64,000 nucleotides of DNA from Streptomyces rimosus subsp. rimosus. Its GTDB lineage: Bacteria > Actinomycetota > Actinomycetes > Streptomycetales > Streptomycetaceae. A model generated the notes under the pieces. It saw nothing but the letters and a program-made list of their open reading frames with translations, ran no database searches and was not told the DNA's origin. The DNA is taken from assembly GCF_000720725.1 (NCBI RefSeq), contig NZ_JOCQ01000039.1:1-64000 (forward strand), read 5' to 3'. The position numbers and the translations under genes are program-made. The first letter of the stretch is position 1. Every line of letters begins with the position of its first letter. Positions 8,823-16,789 of the stretch are shown here, piece after piece.

Positions 8823-9929
8823 ATGCCGTCCCTCCCCCGCATACCCACGGTCCTGATCGCCGCCGGGGCCGCGCTGGTCGTCCGGCGGGCGCTGCGGCGG
8901 CGCATCGGCCGGGCGCCGCTGTGGCCGATGCCCGCCCTGGAGAACCCGGTCTCCGGCCGGGGCCGTTCCGGTCCCCGGCAGCTGCTGGTCGTGGAGCGTG
9001 CCGAGGAGGCCGAGGGCGTCGTACGGCTGCGCCTGGAGGGCGCCGGCCTGCCGGGCTGGGAGCCGGGCGCGCACGTGGACCTGGTGCTGCCGTCCGGCGC
9101 CGTACGCCAGTACTCGCTGTGCGGCGACCCCGCCGACACCGGCTCGTACACGATCGCGACGCGGCTGATCGAGGACGGCCGGGGCGGCTCGCGGGAGGTG
9201 CACGAGCAGCTGCACGAGGGCACGGCCGTCGAGGTGCGCGGGCCGCGCAACCGCTTCCGGCTGGAGGAGTGCCACGCCTACCTGTTCATCGCGGGCGGCA
9301 TCGGCATCACCCCGATCCTGCCGATGGTGCGGCAGGCCGAGTCCGAGGGCGTGCCGTGGCGGCTGGTGTACGGCGGGCGGACGCGCGCGTCGATGCCGTT
9401 CCTGGAGGAGATCGAGAAGCTGGCGGGCGCCGCGTCGGACCGGGTGACGGTGGTCGCCGAGGACGAGGACGGCCTGCCCGACCTGGCCGCCGCGCTCGCC
9501 GACGCGCCGCCGCACGCCGCCGTGTACTGCTGCGGCCCCGACCCGCTGATGGACGCCGTCGCCGCGCTGCTGCCGCAGGGGGCGCGCGGACTGACCCTGT
9601 ACACGGAGCGGTTCGCGCCCGCGGCGGCCGTGCCGGGCGGGGAGGGTGCGCCGTCCAGGGAGGGTGCAGAGTTCGAGGTGGAGCTGCGGCGTACCGGCCG
9701 TACGGTCACGGTCCCCGCGGACCGCAGTGTCCTGCGCGCCATCCGCGACCAGGCGCTGCCCGACCTGCCGTACTCCTGCGAACAGGGCTTCTGCGGCACC
9801 TGCCAGCAGCGGGTGCTCGCCGGGGAGGTGGACCACCGCGACGAACTGCTCACCGACGCCGAACGCGACGACTCGCTGCTGATCTGCGTGTCGCGGGCGC
9901 GTGGGGAGCGGCTGGTGCTGGACCTGTGA
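8823..9929 (+). CDS. PDR/VanB-family ferredoxin-NAD(P)H reductase with C-terminal [2Fe-2S] domain
   Basis: A 368-residue electron-transfer protein. It has a hydrophobic N-terminal segment, then a flavin domain (RQYSLCGDP, the R-x-Y-S FMN motif), an NAD(P)H domain (YLFIAGGIGITPILPM) and a plant-type ferredoxin domain with cluster ligands in CEQGFCGTCQQRVL and a last Cys in LLICVSRA. This is the architecture of phthalate dioxygenase reductase and VanB. It starts 1 bp after the preceding stop, so the two are coupled and this protein is the natural electron donor for the ferritin-like partner. Confidence 0.92.
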   Translation: MPSLPRIPTVLIAAGAALVVRRALRRRIGRAPLWPMPALENPVSGRGRSGPRQLLVVERAEEAEGVVRLRLEGAGLPGWEPGAHVDLVLPSGAVRQYSLCGDPADTGSYTIATRLIEDGRGGSREVHEQLHEGTAVEVRGPRNRFRLEECHAYLFIAGGIGITPILPMVRQAESEGVPWRLVYGGRTRASMPFLEEIEKLAGAASDRVTVVAEDEDGLPDLAAALADAPPHAAVYCCGPDPLMDAVAALLPQGARGLTLYTERFAPAAAVPGGEGAPSREGAEFEVELRRTGRTVTVPADRSVLRAIRDQALPDLPYSCEQGFCGTCQQRVLAGEVDHRDELLTDAERDDSLLICVSRARGERLVLDL

Positions 9930-10038
9930 AGGCCGGGGGAAGTGGCTGATGCTCGCCCTCCGACCGCTTTGCGGAGACCGCCGTCCGCACTCCGGTCGCT
10001 CGATTCCGCGGTGCCGCCCCGGTCGTTAGGGTGTTCGT

Positions 10039-10755
10039 ATGACCAACGGGGCGCGCCGCAGGATGGGTGTCGAGGAACGACGCGAGCAGCTGATCGCGGT
10101 GGCGCTCGGCCTGTTCAGCCACCGGGCCCCCGAAGAGGTCTCGATCGACGAGATCGCGGAGGCGGCCGGTATCTCCCGGCCGCTGGTCTACCACTATTTC
10201 CCGGGCAAGCAGAGCCTGTACGAGGCGGCGCTGCGCCGGGCGGCCGACGAGCTGGCCGCCCGGTTCGTCGAGCCGCACGAGGGGCCGCTCGGCGCCCGGC
10301 TGCTGCGCGTCATGGAGCGCTTCTTCGACTTCGTCGAGGAGCACGGGCCCGGTTTCTCCGCGCTGATGCGGGGCGGGCCGTCGATCGGCGCGATGGAGGC
10401 GGCGGGTTCGGGGCGGGCGCGCGCGATGATCGACGGGGTGCGCCAGGCCGCGTACGAGCAGATCCTCGCCCACCTCGGGGTGACGGGCCCGGCGCCGCGC
10501 ATGGAGCTGGTGGTCCGCTCCTGGATATCCCTCGCCGAGACCACCGCGCTGATCTGGCTCGACAGCCGCGCCATCCCGCGCGGCGAGCTGGAGCGGCAGC
10601 TGGTGCACGACTTCGCGGCGCTGGCGGCGGTGAGCGCCGCGTACGACGAGGAGATGGCCGGGATCCTGGGCCGCGTCCTCGCCGAGGAGCCGTCCGACGG
10701 CCCGTTCGGGGACCTGCTGACGCGGCTGGTGGCGCTGGCGCCGCAGCCGACGTAG
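10039..10755 (+). CDS. TetR-family regulator
   Basis: A 238-residue repressor-type protein. The N-terminal helix-turn-helix reads EEVSIDEIAEAAGISRPLVYHYFPGKQSLYEAAL and is followed by an all-helical ligand/dimer domain. A -10-like TAGGGT (10027-10032) ends 6 nt before the ATG and no ribosome site is seen, so the mRNA may be leaderless. It lies 109 bp downstream of the reductase gene in the same direction and probably regulates the hydrolase-reductase pair. Confidence 0.88.
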   Translation: MTNGARRRMGVEERREQLIAVALGLFSHRAPEEVSIDEIAEAAGISRPLVYHYFPGKQSLYEAALRRAADELAARFVEPHEGPLGARLLRVMERFFDFVEEHGPGFSALMRGGPSIGAMEAAGSGRARAMIDGVRQAAYEQILAHLGVTGPAPRMELVVRSWISLAETTALIWLDSRAIPRGELERQLVHDFAALAAVSAAYDEEMAGILGRVLAEEPSDGPFGDLLTRLVALAPQPT

Positions 10756-11085
10756 GGCGGGCACCGACGCGGACGGCGCCGCCACCGGCGCGGGACGGGC
10801 ACTCCGCAAGACGGCGAGCGCGCCAGAATTCGTTGGCCATGGGTGATGGCCGATGGCCGGGCCGGGCCCCGCTCCCCGACGTAACAACCGGAACAGCGCC
10901 CCCTCCCACGCGGGCAGCCCCTGCCGCAACGTCCCGCAGACCGCGAACGGCCGCACCTTCGTCTTCCGCACCGGCAGGAACAGAGCGATTCAGTCGGCGT
11001 CTTTGCCCCTGAGGTTCCACGGCCCGCAGCACTACCTTGGCTGACGGCCCGGGGAACGGCCCCGGGCCGTAGCGAGGGGGCAGAC
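10756..11085 (+). other. 330-bp intergenic region with leader hairpin before the lectin gene
   Basis: No convincing gene. At the 3' end a perfect 11-bp hairpin (ACGGCCCGGGG at 11044-11054, loop AACGG, CCCCGGGCCGT at 11060-11070) lies in the presumed leader of the lectin gene. It ends just before the ribosome site GAGGGGG and 15 nt before the ATG. It could be a terminator for upstream read-through or a translation-modulating structure. Confidence 0.5.
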
Positions 11086-11424
11086 ATGGCGAACGCGGAC
11101 TTCCAGCCCAGGACGTTCATCCGCCGCAATCAGGCGTGGACGTCCGGTAACGGCGAAACCCTGCTGCGCCTCCAGGAGGACGGCAACTTCGTCGCGTACC
11201 GCGACGGCAAGGCGTCCTGGCAGGCGGACGGCGTCTACCCGAACGGCGAGACGGCCGCCTTCGAGATGGACGGCGACCTCGTCGTCTACGACTCCTCCGG
11301 CCGGCAGATCTGGCACTCCGACACCGGCGGCAACCACGGCGCGAAGCTCTCCGTGCAGGACGACGGCAACATCGTCATCTACAACGCCAGTGACAAGCCG
11401 ATCTGGGCGACCAACACGGCCTGA
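11086..11424 (+). CDS. Bulb-type (GNA-like) mannose-binding lectin domain protein
   Basis: A 112-residue single-domain B-lectin. Three QxDxNxVxY-like sugar sites are visible, one per beta-prism face: LQEDGNFVAY, EMDGDLVVY (degenerate, E and D at two positions) and VQDDGNIVIY, each followed by a Trp (ASWQADG, QIWHSDT, PIWATNT). There is no signal peptide, so it is cytoplasmic or exported by another route. The GAGGGGG ribosome site is strong. It is a lone gene between TetR and GNAT. Bacterial members often act as lectin-like bacteriocins or surface adhesins; the function here is open. Confidence 0.88.
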   Translation: MANADFQPRTFIRRNQAWTSGNGETLLRLQEDGNFVAYRDGKASWQADGVYPNGETAAFEMDGDLVVYDSSGRQIWHSDTGGNHGAKLSVQDDGNIVIYNASDKPIWATNTA

Positions 11425-11495
11425 GCCACGGGGCGGGCGCCGGTCGGCGAAGCGACTGCTTTCCGGCCCTGCCCCATCCGCGAGCTCCCGGCCGT

Positions 11496-11509
11496 GACTC
11501 GCGCGAGTC
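11496..11509. promoter_or_regulatory. 14-bp perfect palindrome in the GNAT promoter
   Basis: GACTCGCGCGAGTC is a perfect palindrome. It lies between a weak -35 (TGACTC) and a -10-like CACAAT (11520-11525) that ends 6 nt before the ATG of the GNAT gene. This is operator-like, and the following gene looks leaderless. Confidence 0.4.
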
Positions 11510-11531
11510 CCGCCTGCGGCACAATTCGCGC

Positions 11532-12095
11532 ATGGACATGATCAGTTATCGCCTCGCCGAGGACACCGACGCCGACGTGACCGCCCTCGTCGCCCTTTAT
11601 GACGGCGCCGCCCGCTGGATGCAGGGCCGCGGCGTCGACCAGTGGACGCCGGGCGAGCGGGACGCCGCCCACTTCCGGCTGCACATCAAGCAGGACGAGG
11701 TGTGGTTCGCCGAGTTGCACGGGGAGATCGTCGGCGCGTGGGAGCTGTGGTGGGAGGACCTGCCCGCCTGGGGCCCGCAGCCGCCCGTGGCAGGCTATCT
11801 GCACCGTCTGATGGTCGACCGCGACCGGGCCCCGGCGGGCACCGGCCGCGCGATGCTGGCCCGCGCGGAGCAGCGGATCGCCGCGGCGGGCCGTCCGCTG
11901 AGCCGCCTCGACTGCAAGTCGAGCAACCCGCGTCTGCGCCCGTACTACGAGAGCGCGGGCTACCGCGTCGTCGGCGAGCAGCCGTCGAAGGTCGGCTCGG
12001 ACGGCAGCAGGTACACCGTCACGCTGCTGGAGAAGCGGCTGCTCGGGCCGGACGCGGAGCAGACCACGGAGCAGGCCACGGAGCCGGGCGCATAG
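11532..12095 (+). CDS. GNAT-family N-acetyltransferase
   Basis: A 187-residue acetyltransferase of the GCN5 fold. MISYRLAEDTDADVTALVALYDGAARWM forms the first strand/helix, GAWELWWED the middle strands, YLHRLMVDRDRAPAGTGRAMLARAE the acetyl-CoA loop (a modified R/Q-x2-G-x-G/A signature) and SRLDCKSSNPRLRPYYESAGYRVVG the typical final motif. The substrate is unknown. ATG 11532 is used; ATG 11538 is possible. There is no ribosome site, consistent with a leaderless message. Confidence 0.85.
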   Translation: MDMISYRLAEDTDADVTALVALYDGAARWMQGRGVDQWTPGERDAAHFRLHIKQDEVWFAELHGEIVGAWELWWEDLPAWGPQPPVAGYLHRLMVDRDRAPAGTGRAMLARAEQRIAAAGRPLSRLDCKSSNPRLRPYYESAGYRVVGEQPSKVGSDGSRYTVTLLEKRLLGPDAEQTTEQATEPGA

Positions 12096-12166
12096 GGGTC
12101 TCGTAGGGGGCGCACGCAGGGCGCACAGCACCGGCGCGCGATGACCCGCCGCACCACCGGATCGGG

Positions 12167-12208
12167 TTGTCCAGGCCTTTGTCCGGTGCGGACAGCCCTT
12201 TCGGACAA
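12167..12208. repeat. Nested inverted repeats (TTGTCC / GGACAA)
   Basis: An inner perfect hairpin TGTCCG-GTG-CGGACA (12180-12194) is enclosed by outer half-sites TTGTCC (12167-12172) and GGACAA (12203-12208). It lies 70 bp after the GNAT stop, in a 380-bp region without a gene. It could be a weak terminator or a multi-site operator. Confidence 0.4.
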
Positions 12209-12357
12209 TCCCCTGAGCCGACAGAGTGGATGTCACCGGGGCCTGCGGGTCAGGGGATCACGGGGGCCCATGGAGTCCGCTCCGGCGGATGTATGGGGGA
12301 ACCATGGGATGGATCCCACGGGGGAAACCAGGCCCCGGAGCCGCCTACGCGGCGGAT

Positions 12358-12393
12358 GGGCCGTTCATGGGCAGGGCGGCCCATGAACGGCCC
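12358..12393. terminator. Perfect 15-bp hairpin, bidirectional terminator
   Basis: GGGCCGTTCATGGGC (12358-12372), a 6-nt loop and GCCCATGAACGGCCC (12379-12393) pair without mismatch. It sits between the converging GNAT and pullulanase genes. There is no T-tract, as usual for Streptomyces terminators. Confidence 0.65.
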
Positions 12394-12395
12394 CA

Positions 12396-12467
12396 CCAAG
12401 AGCCCCGCCAAGAGCCGCGCCAGGAGCCCCGCCAAGAGCCACGGACACGGCCACGGATACAGCCACG
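12396..12467. repeat. 12-bp tandem repeat, six copies
   Basis: Four copies of CCAAGAGCCCCG (one to three changes each) run from 12396 to 12443, followed by two more degenerate units ending CCACG up to 12467. The array starts 2 nt after the hairpin and ends 8 nt before the pullulanase stop codon. Read as codons it would give S/K/P/A or W/R/G/S repeats, but no start and ribosome site support translation. Confidence 0.6.
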
Positions 12468-12475
12468 GTTCGCCA

Positions 12476-15133
12476 CTACCGCGCCGCGAACACCGCCACC
12501 GTCCGCCCCGGCACCGCGAACGTCCCCGTCCGCTTCTCGTACGACGCCGCCTTCACCACCGGGTCGGCGCCGCGCGCCTGCACGCGGTGCAGCCCGTACC
12601 GCTGTCCCGCCAGCGCCGAGACACGCTGGACCTGCCGCTGCGCCGTCGCGTTGAACACCACGACCAGCTTGCCGAGCCGCATGGTCACCACGCCCGGCGT
12701 CTCGGCCGTCCCCGACAGCGGGAAGGACAGCGCGTCCTGTACGGCAGCGGCACTGTCCAGGCCGAATTCCGACTCGGCGGCATGGATACGGAGAAGATCC
12801 CGATAGGCGGCGGACGCTGCGGTGATTTCCGCGCAGCCGGGGCGCAGGGCCGGGTCGGCCAGCAGCGGCCGGGCGTAGGGCCACTTGTCCTTGTTGTCGG
12901 TGGCGGGCGGCAGGCCGCGTCCGAAGCCGTTGCCGTCCCGGCAGTTCCAGTGCAGCGCGTTGAACCAGTCGCCGCTGTCGTGGGAGTTGCGGTCCAGGGA
13001 TTTGGACCGCAGCAGATCGCTGCCCGCCTGCGAGAGGGCGGGCCCCTGCGAGAGCGCCGCGACGCCCATGGCCACGACCTGCATCCGGGCCCGGTCGGCG
13101 GCGGAGGTGCCCTGCGGGAGCTTGTAGGCGAGGGCGTCGTACAGCGTCTCGTTGTCGTGGGCGTCGGCATACGCGAGGGCGTCGCCGGGGGCCGCGGCGT
13201 ACCCGGCGGGCGCGCCGTTGTAGTCGACCTGCGAGCCCTTGACCGTACGGCCGGAGGTGTCCGTGAAGGTGTAGCCGGCGAGGTTGCCGGTCAGCCCGAC
13301 CTTGATCAGGTCCTGGTAGTGCAGCAGGCGGGCGCGCTGGTCGGACGGGGTGCCGTTGGCGGGCGAGGAGTTGGGGGCCGTGTAGAGGCCGGAGGCGAAG
13401 CCCTGGACGCGCGGGTCCTCGTCGAAGGGCCCGCCGCCGCGCACGGCGTCGCGCGAGCGGTCGTTGAAGGTGGCGATGCCGGTGCCCGCCATGTTGCGCT
13501 GGGTGGCCTGGACGAAGCGCGCGTCGTTCGCGACCTCGCCGAAGTTCCAGCCCTCCCCGTAGAGGACGATCGCTTTGCCGTCCACGCCGTCCTTGGCGAC
13601 GGTCAGCGCGTCCAGGGCCTTGCGCACGGCCAGGATGTTGGCCTTCGGGTGGTGCCCCATGAGGTCGAACCGGAACCCGTCGACCTTGTACTGCCGAGCC
13701 CAGGTGACCATCGAGTCCACCACGAGCCGGCCCATCATCAGGTGCTCGGGCGCGGTGTTCGCGCAGCAGGTGGAGGTGGCCACGGAGCCGTCGTCGAGCA
13801 GCCGGTGGTAGTAACCGGGCACGATCCGGTCGAGTACGGACAGCGCGTCCTGTCCGCTGGCGGCAGTGTGGTTGTAGACCACGTCCATGACCGTACGCAG
13901 CCCGGCCCCGTTCAGCCCCTGCACCATGCGCCGGAATTCCACGGTCCGCGCGCGCGGTGAATCCGGGTCGGAGGCGTACGAGCCCTCCGGCACGGTGTAG
14001 TGGAACGGGTCGTACCCCCAGTTGTACGCGTCGCGCGCGGCGGTCTTGCCCACGCACTCCTGCTGCCGCTCGGAGTCGGCGGGCAGCGCCGCCAGGTCGC
14101 AGTCGGGGCGGGCCTGGTCGGCACGCCGCTCCGGAATGGTCGCGATGTCGAAGGCGGGCAGCAGATGGACGTACGAGGTCCCCGCGTCCGCAAGTGCCTT
14201 GAGATGACGCATTCCGTCCGAGCGGCGATCGGTGAAGGCAAGGTACTGACCGGGGTGGTGCGAGGTGCGGTCCGCGATCGAGAAGTCCCGGATATGCAGC
14301 TCCTGTATACGGGCCCGGTTCAGCGGCACCGCGGCGGGTTTCCGCAGCCTCGCCCACCCCTTCGGCGCGAGGCGCGGGTCGGCGAGGTCCAGGACGACGC
14401 TGCGCTGCGAATCGGCGGTCAGGGCGGTCGCGTACGGATCGGTGACCTTGTTCGTCACGAAACGGCCGACGCTCGGCGCCCAGACGGTCACGACGTACCG
14501 GTACGGCTTCCCCGCCCAGCCCCGCCCGCCCCGCACCTGCCACACCCCACTGGCGTCGTCCCGCCGCATCGGCACCACCCGCCCGTCGAGCTCCAGCGCG
14601 ACGGTGCGGGCGGTCGGTGCCCAGACGGCGAGCGTGGGACGGCCGCGCCGGAAGACCGGCCCGAGCGGCACCTCGGCGGCGGCCGTCCCGTACAGATCGT
14701 CCAGTACGCCGGGGATCTGCACGCCGGTGCTGACGCGCCGCCCGTCCGCGTCCCGCTGCACGGCGACGAGCCGTTCCCGCAGCGCGGCGGGCGCGAGCCG
14801 CTGATCACGCGGATCGACGGTGAAGGCCGGGAAGTCCTTCAAGTGCGGGTACGCGGCCCGCTCGGCGGGGGTGAGGGCGGCAGGCGTCAGACGTATCCGT
14901 CCCTGCCGCTGTCCCTGTCTCTCCCCCTCCCCCTCCCCCACCGCCCCGAACTCCAGCTCGGCCGCCGCGTGCCGGGCGCCCTTCCACACCACGGTGTCGC
15001 GGCCGATCCACTGTGCTGCCGCCTGGGCGGGAGCCGGTGGCGGTGCGGCGTTCGCGGGGAGCGGGGCGGGCAGGACCGCCGCGCACAGGGCCATGGCCAC
15101 GGCTGCGACGGTACGGCGGAGGGTGCGCCTCAC
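12476..15133 (-). CDS. pulA: Secreted pullulanase-type alpha-1,6-glucosidase (GH13)
   Basis: Exported debranching enzyme that cleaves alpha-1,6 links of pullulan or amylopectin, 885 residues. A signal peptide covers about residues 1-29 (RRTVAAVAMALCAAVLPAPLPANA). N-terminal pullulanase accessory modules follow, with a CBM48-like stretch (PLGPVFRRGRPTLAVWAPTA-like region), then the (beta/alpha)8 domain. Catalytic residues: nucleophile Asp490 (GFRFDLMGHH), acid Glu527 (YGEGWNFGE) and Asp660 (ADAHDNETL). A C-terminal beta domain ends the protein. It starts 47 bp downstream of the amylase stop and has only a short gap, so the two form an operon. Confidence 0.93.
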   Translation of the reverse strand: MRRTLRRTVAAVAMALCAAVLPAPLPANAAPPPAPAQAAAQWIGRDTVVWKGARHAAAELEFGAVGEGEGERQGQRQGRIRLTPAALTPAERAAYPHLKDFPAFTVDPRDQRLAPAALRERLVAVQRDADGRRVSTGVQIPGVLDDLYGTAAAEVPLGPVFRRGRPTLAVWAPTARTVALELDGRVVPMRRDDASGVWQVRGGRGWAGKPYRYVVTVWAPSVGRFVTNKVTDPYATALTADSQRSVVLDLADPRLAPKGWARLRKPAAVPLNRARIQELHIRDFSIADRTSHHPGQYLAFTDRRSDGMRHLKALADAGTSYVHLLPAFDIATIPERRADQARPDCDLAALPADSERQQECVGKTAARDAYNWGYDPFHYTVPEGSYASDPDSPRARTVEFRRMVQGLNGAGLRTVMDVVYNHTAASGQDALSVLDRIVPGYYHRLLDDGSVATSTCCANTAPEHLMMGRLVVDSMVTWARQYKVDGFRFDLMGHHPKANILAVRKALDALTVAKDGVDGKAIVLYGEGWNFGEVANDARFVQATQRNMAGTGIATFNDRSRDAVRGGGPFDEDPRVQGFASGLYTAPNSSPANGTPSDQRARLLHYQDLIKVGLTGNLAGYTFTDTSGRTVKGSQVDYNGAPAGYAAAPGDALAYADAHDNETLYDALAYKLPQGTSAADRARMQVVAMGVAALSQGPALSQAGSDLLRSKSLDRNSHDSGDWFNALHWNCRDGNGFGRGLPPATDNKDKWPYARPLLADPALRPGCAEITAASAAYRDLLRIHAAESEFGLDSAAAVQDALSFPLSGTAETPGVVTMRLGKLVVVFNATAQRQVQRVSALAGQRYGLHRVQARGADPVVKAASYEKRTGTFAVPGRTVAVFAAR

Positions 15134-15180
15134 GTAAGGACTCCTTCAGGACGTTCGGGGAAGCCGGCCGTTCCGGGCGG

Positions 15181-16593
15181 TCAGCCGCAGCTGCGCGCGC
15201 CGACGTGCAGCGCCAGCGCGGTGTTCGGGGCGAGCGTGGCGGTGAAGCGCCCGTCGGCGCCCACGGTCACCGGCTTGCGGCTCTGCACGTCGCAGTACGT
15301 CCCGGCGGGCAGGGACGTCTGGAACGCACGGGTCAGCGAGCTGCCCTCGTGGTTGACGACGGCGTACCCCTTGTCGCCCCGCCCGAAGGCGATCGCGTCA
15401 TTGCCGTTGTCCCACCAGTCGGTGACGGCCGTACCACGCGTCGCATTGCGGAACCCGACCATCGCGCGGATCTCGGGCCAGTTGTGCTGGCATTTCCAGC
15501 CTCCCTGCCAACAGGCGCGCACCGCACCCCCATTGGGCGGTCCGGCCTCGTGATCGGAGAACTCGTACCCGGAGTGAACGTCCGGCGCCCCGTACGGCCA
15601 CGCCAGCATGAAGACATTGGCGAGAGTGTAGTCCGCGCCGTTCTTGTAGCTGAGCGTGGAGCCGTTGCGCTCGGTGTCCCAGTTGTCGACGAAAACGCCG
15701 GACTGCCCGGAGGGCATATAGGCCCAGCCCTCCCCGAAGTTCTTCAGATACGCCAGCTTCTCGTTCTGGAACACGCGCTTGAGGTCCCGCCCGTAACGGA
15801 ATTCCTGTGCGTCCCCGTTCCCCAGGTATTCCGTGGGCGATACGGCCTCGCCTTCCCCATAAATCGTTTCCTGCTTCCAGTACACGGACGGGTTCTTCAA
15901 CTGCCGCTTGATCGCGGCCAGGTCCTCCGCCGGCATGTGCTTGGCCGCGTCGATCCGGAAGCCGTCCACGCCGAGCGACAGCAGGTCGTCGAGGTGCGCG
16001 GCGATCCGCGACCGGACGTACGGCTCGCCGGTGTCCAGGTCCGCCAGATCGACCAGTTCGCAGTGCTGGATGTTCCACCGGTCGCGGTAATTGCTGACCC
16101 GCTCGGTGCAGTCGTCCATGTCCTGGCGCTGGTAGATGCCCGGGTAGTCGTACTTCGTATACGAGGATCCGCCCGTCCCCGTACCCGACCCGGCCGACAT
16201 GTGGTTGATCACCGCGTCCGCGACGACCTTGACCCCCGCCGCGTGGCAGGCGTCCACCATGTGCTTGAAGGCGGCCCGGTCGCCGAGCCGTCCGGCGATC
16301 CGGTAGCTGACCGGCTGGTACGAGGTCCACCACTGGCCGCCCTGGATGTGCTCGGTGGCCGGGGAGACCTCCACGTAGCCGTAACCGGCGGGCCCGAGCG
16401 TGTTCTTGCACTCCTTGGCGACCGAGTCGTAGCTCCACTGGAAGAGTTCGGCGGTCACGTCCTTCGCGCCGGGCGGCGCGGCCTGCGCCGGCTGCGGCGG
16501 CGGGGCGAGGACGGCAGCCGCCGCGCCGGAGAGGAGGGCGAGGGCGGCGGCCGTGGATCTGCGGGCGGACGGGCGTCGGCGAGTGGGGGCCAT
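15181..16593 (-). CDS. Secreted alpha-amylase (GH13, Streptomyces type)
   Basis: Extracellular endo-acting alpha-1,4-glucanase, 470 residues. The signal peptide covers about residues 1-39, with a twin-Arg-rich start and a cleavage site near AQA-AP. The catalytic domain has VADAVINHM, nucleophile Asp215 (GFRIDAAKH), acid Glu242 (KQETIYGEGE) and Asp306 (FVDNWDTERN). It stops after the C-terminal beta domain and lacks the CBM20 starch-binding module found in many Streptomyces amylases. The ribosome site AGGAGGA is ideal. It is the first gene of the amylase-pullulanase operon; expression is probably under a MalR-type repressor through the repeats at its promoter. Confidence 0.95.
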   Translation of the reverse strand: MAPTRRRPSARRSTAAALALLSGAAAAVLAPPPQPAQAAPPGAKDVTAELFQWSYDSVAKECKNTLGPAGYGYVEVSPATEHIQGGQWWTSYQPVSYRIAGRLGDRAAFKHMVDACHAAGVKVVADAVINHMSAGSGTGTGGSSYTKYDYPGIYQRQDMDDCTERVSNYRDRWNIQHCELVDLADLDTGEPYVRSRIAAHLDDLLSLGVDGFRIDAAKHMPAEDLAAIKRQLKNPSVYWKQETIYGEGEAVSPTEYLGNGDAQEFRYGRDLKRVFQNEKLAYLKNFGEGWAYMPSGQSGVFVDNWDTERNGSTLSYKNGADYTLANVFMLAWPYGAPDVHSGYEFSDHEAGPPNGGAVRACWQGGWKCQHNWPEIRAMVGFRNATRGTAVTDWWDNGNDAIAFGRGDKGYAVVNHEGSSLTRAFQTSLPAGTYCDVQSRKPVTVGADGRFTATLAPNTALALHVGARSCG

Positions 16594-16629
16594 GGTTCCT
16601 CCTGAGGGGGTGGGAGGTGTTCAGCCGCT

Positions 16630-16676
16630 GTTGTATCCGCCGTGGTTGATTGTTGCAAGAGTTTGCGCAAGAGATT
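16630..16676 (-). promoter_or_regulatory. Amylase promoter with MalR-type operator repeats
   Basis: On the minus strand TTGCAA (16658-16653), 17 bp and TACAAC (16635-16630) form a good sigma-HrdB-type promoter. Overlapping and just upstream of the -35 lie repeated TTGC/GCAA words: CTCTTGC occurs twice with 12-bp phase, around a TTGCGCAA palindrome. Similar TTGC/GCAA words lie before malE. Regulation by the LacI-type repressors of this window is inferred. Confidence 0.6.
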
Positions 16677-16712
16677 GCAGCAGCGTTACGGCGGTCCCCA
16701 CCACCAAAGCGC

Positions 16713-16763
16713 CGCGCCCGGCGGGGTGTACAGCCCCGAAGGCCGTACACCCCGCCGGGCGCG
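16713..16763 (-). terminator. Perfect 19-bp hairpin terminator
   Basis: CGCGCCCGGCGGGGTGTAC (16713-16731) pairs fully with 16745-16763 around a 13-nt loop that can itself close by 3 bp. It lies 27 bp past the stop of the small secreted lectin-like gene and insulates the amylase promoter. Confidence 0.8.
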
Positions 16764-16789
16764 GGACGTTCACGCGCTTACGCACGGGC

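Noticed and set aside
5792..9250. Minus-strand open frame of 1152 codons
   Set aside because: Antisense shadow of the orphan membrane protein, the ferritin-like protein and the reductase; rich in R/G/A with no domain.
10853..11044. 63-codon open frame before the lectin gene
   Set aside because: Low-complexity, no ribosome site and ending in the leader hairpin; non-coding is more likely.
12383..12480. Small KSPA/SHGHG-repeat peptide encoded by the 12-bp array
   Set aside because: No ribosome site, the ATG lies inside the hairpin, and the frame continues antisense into pullulanase. It is treated as a DNA repeat.
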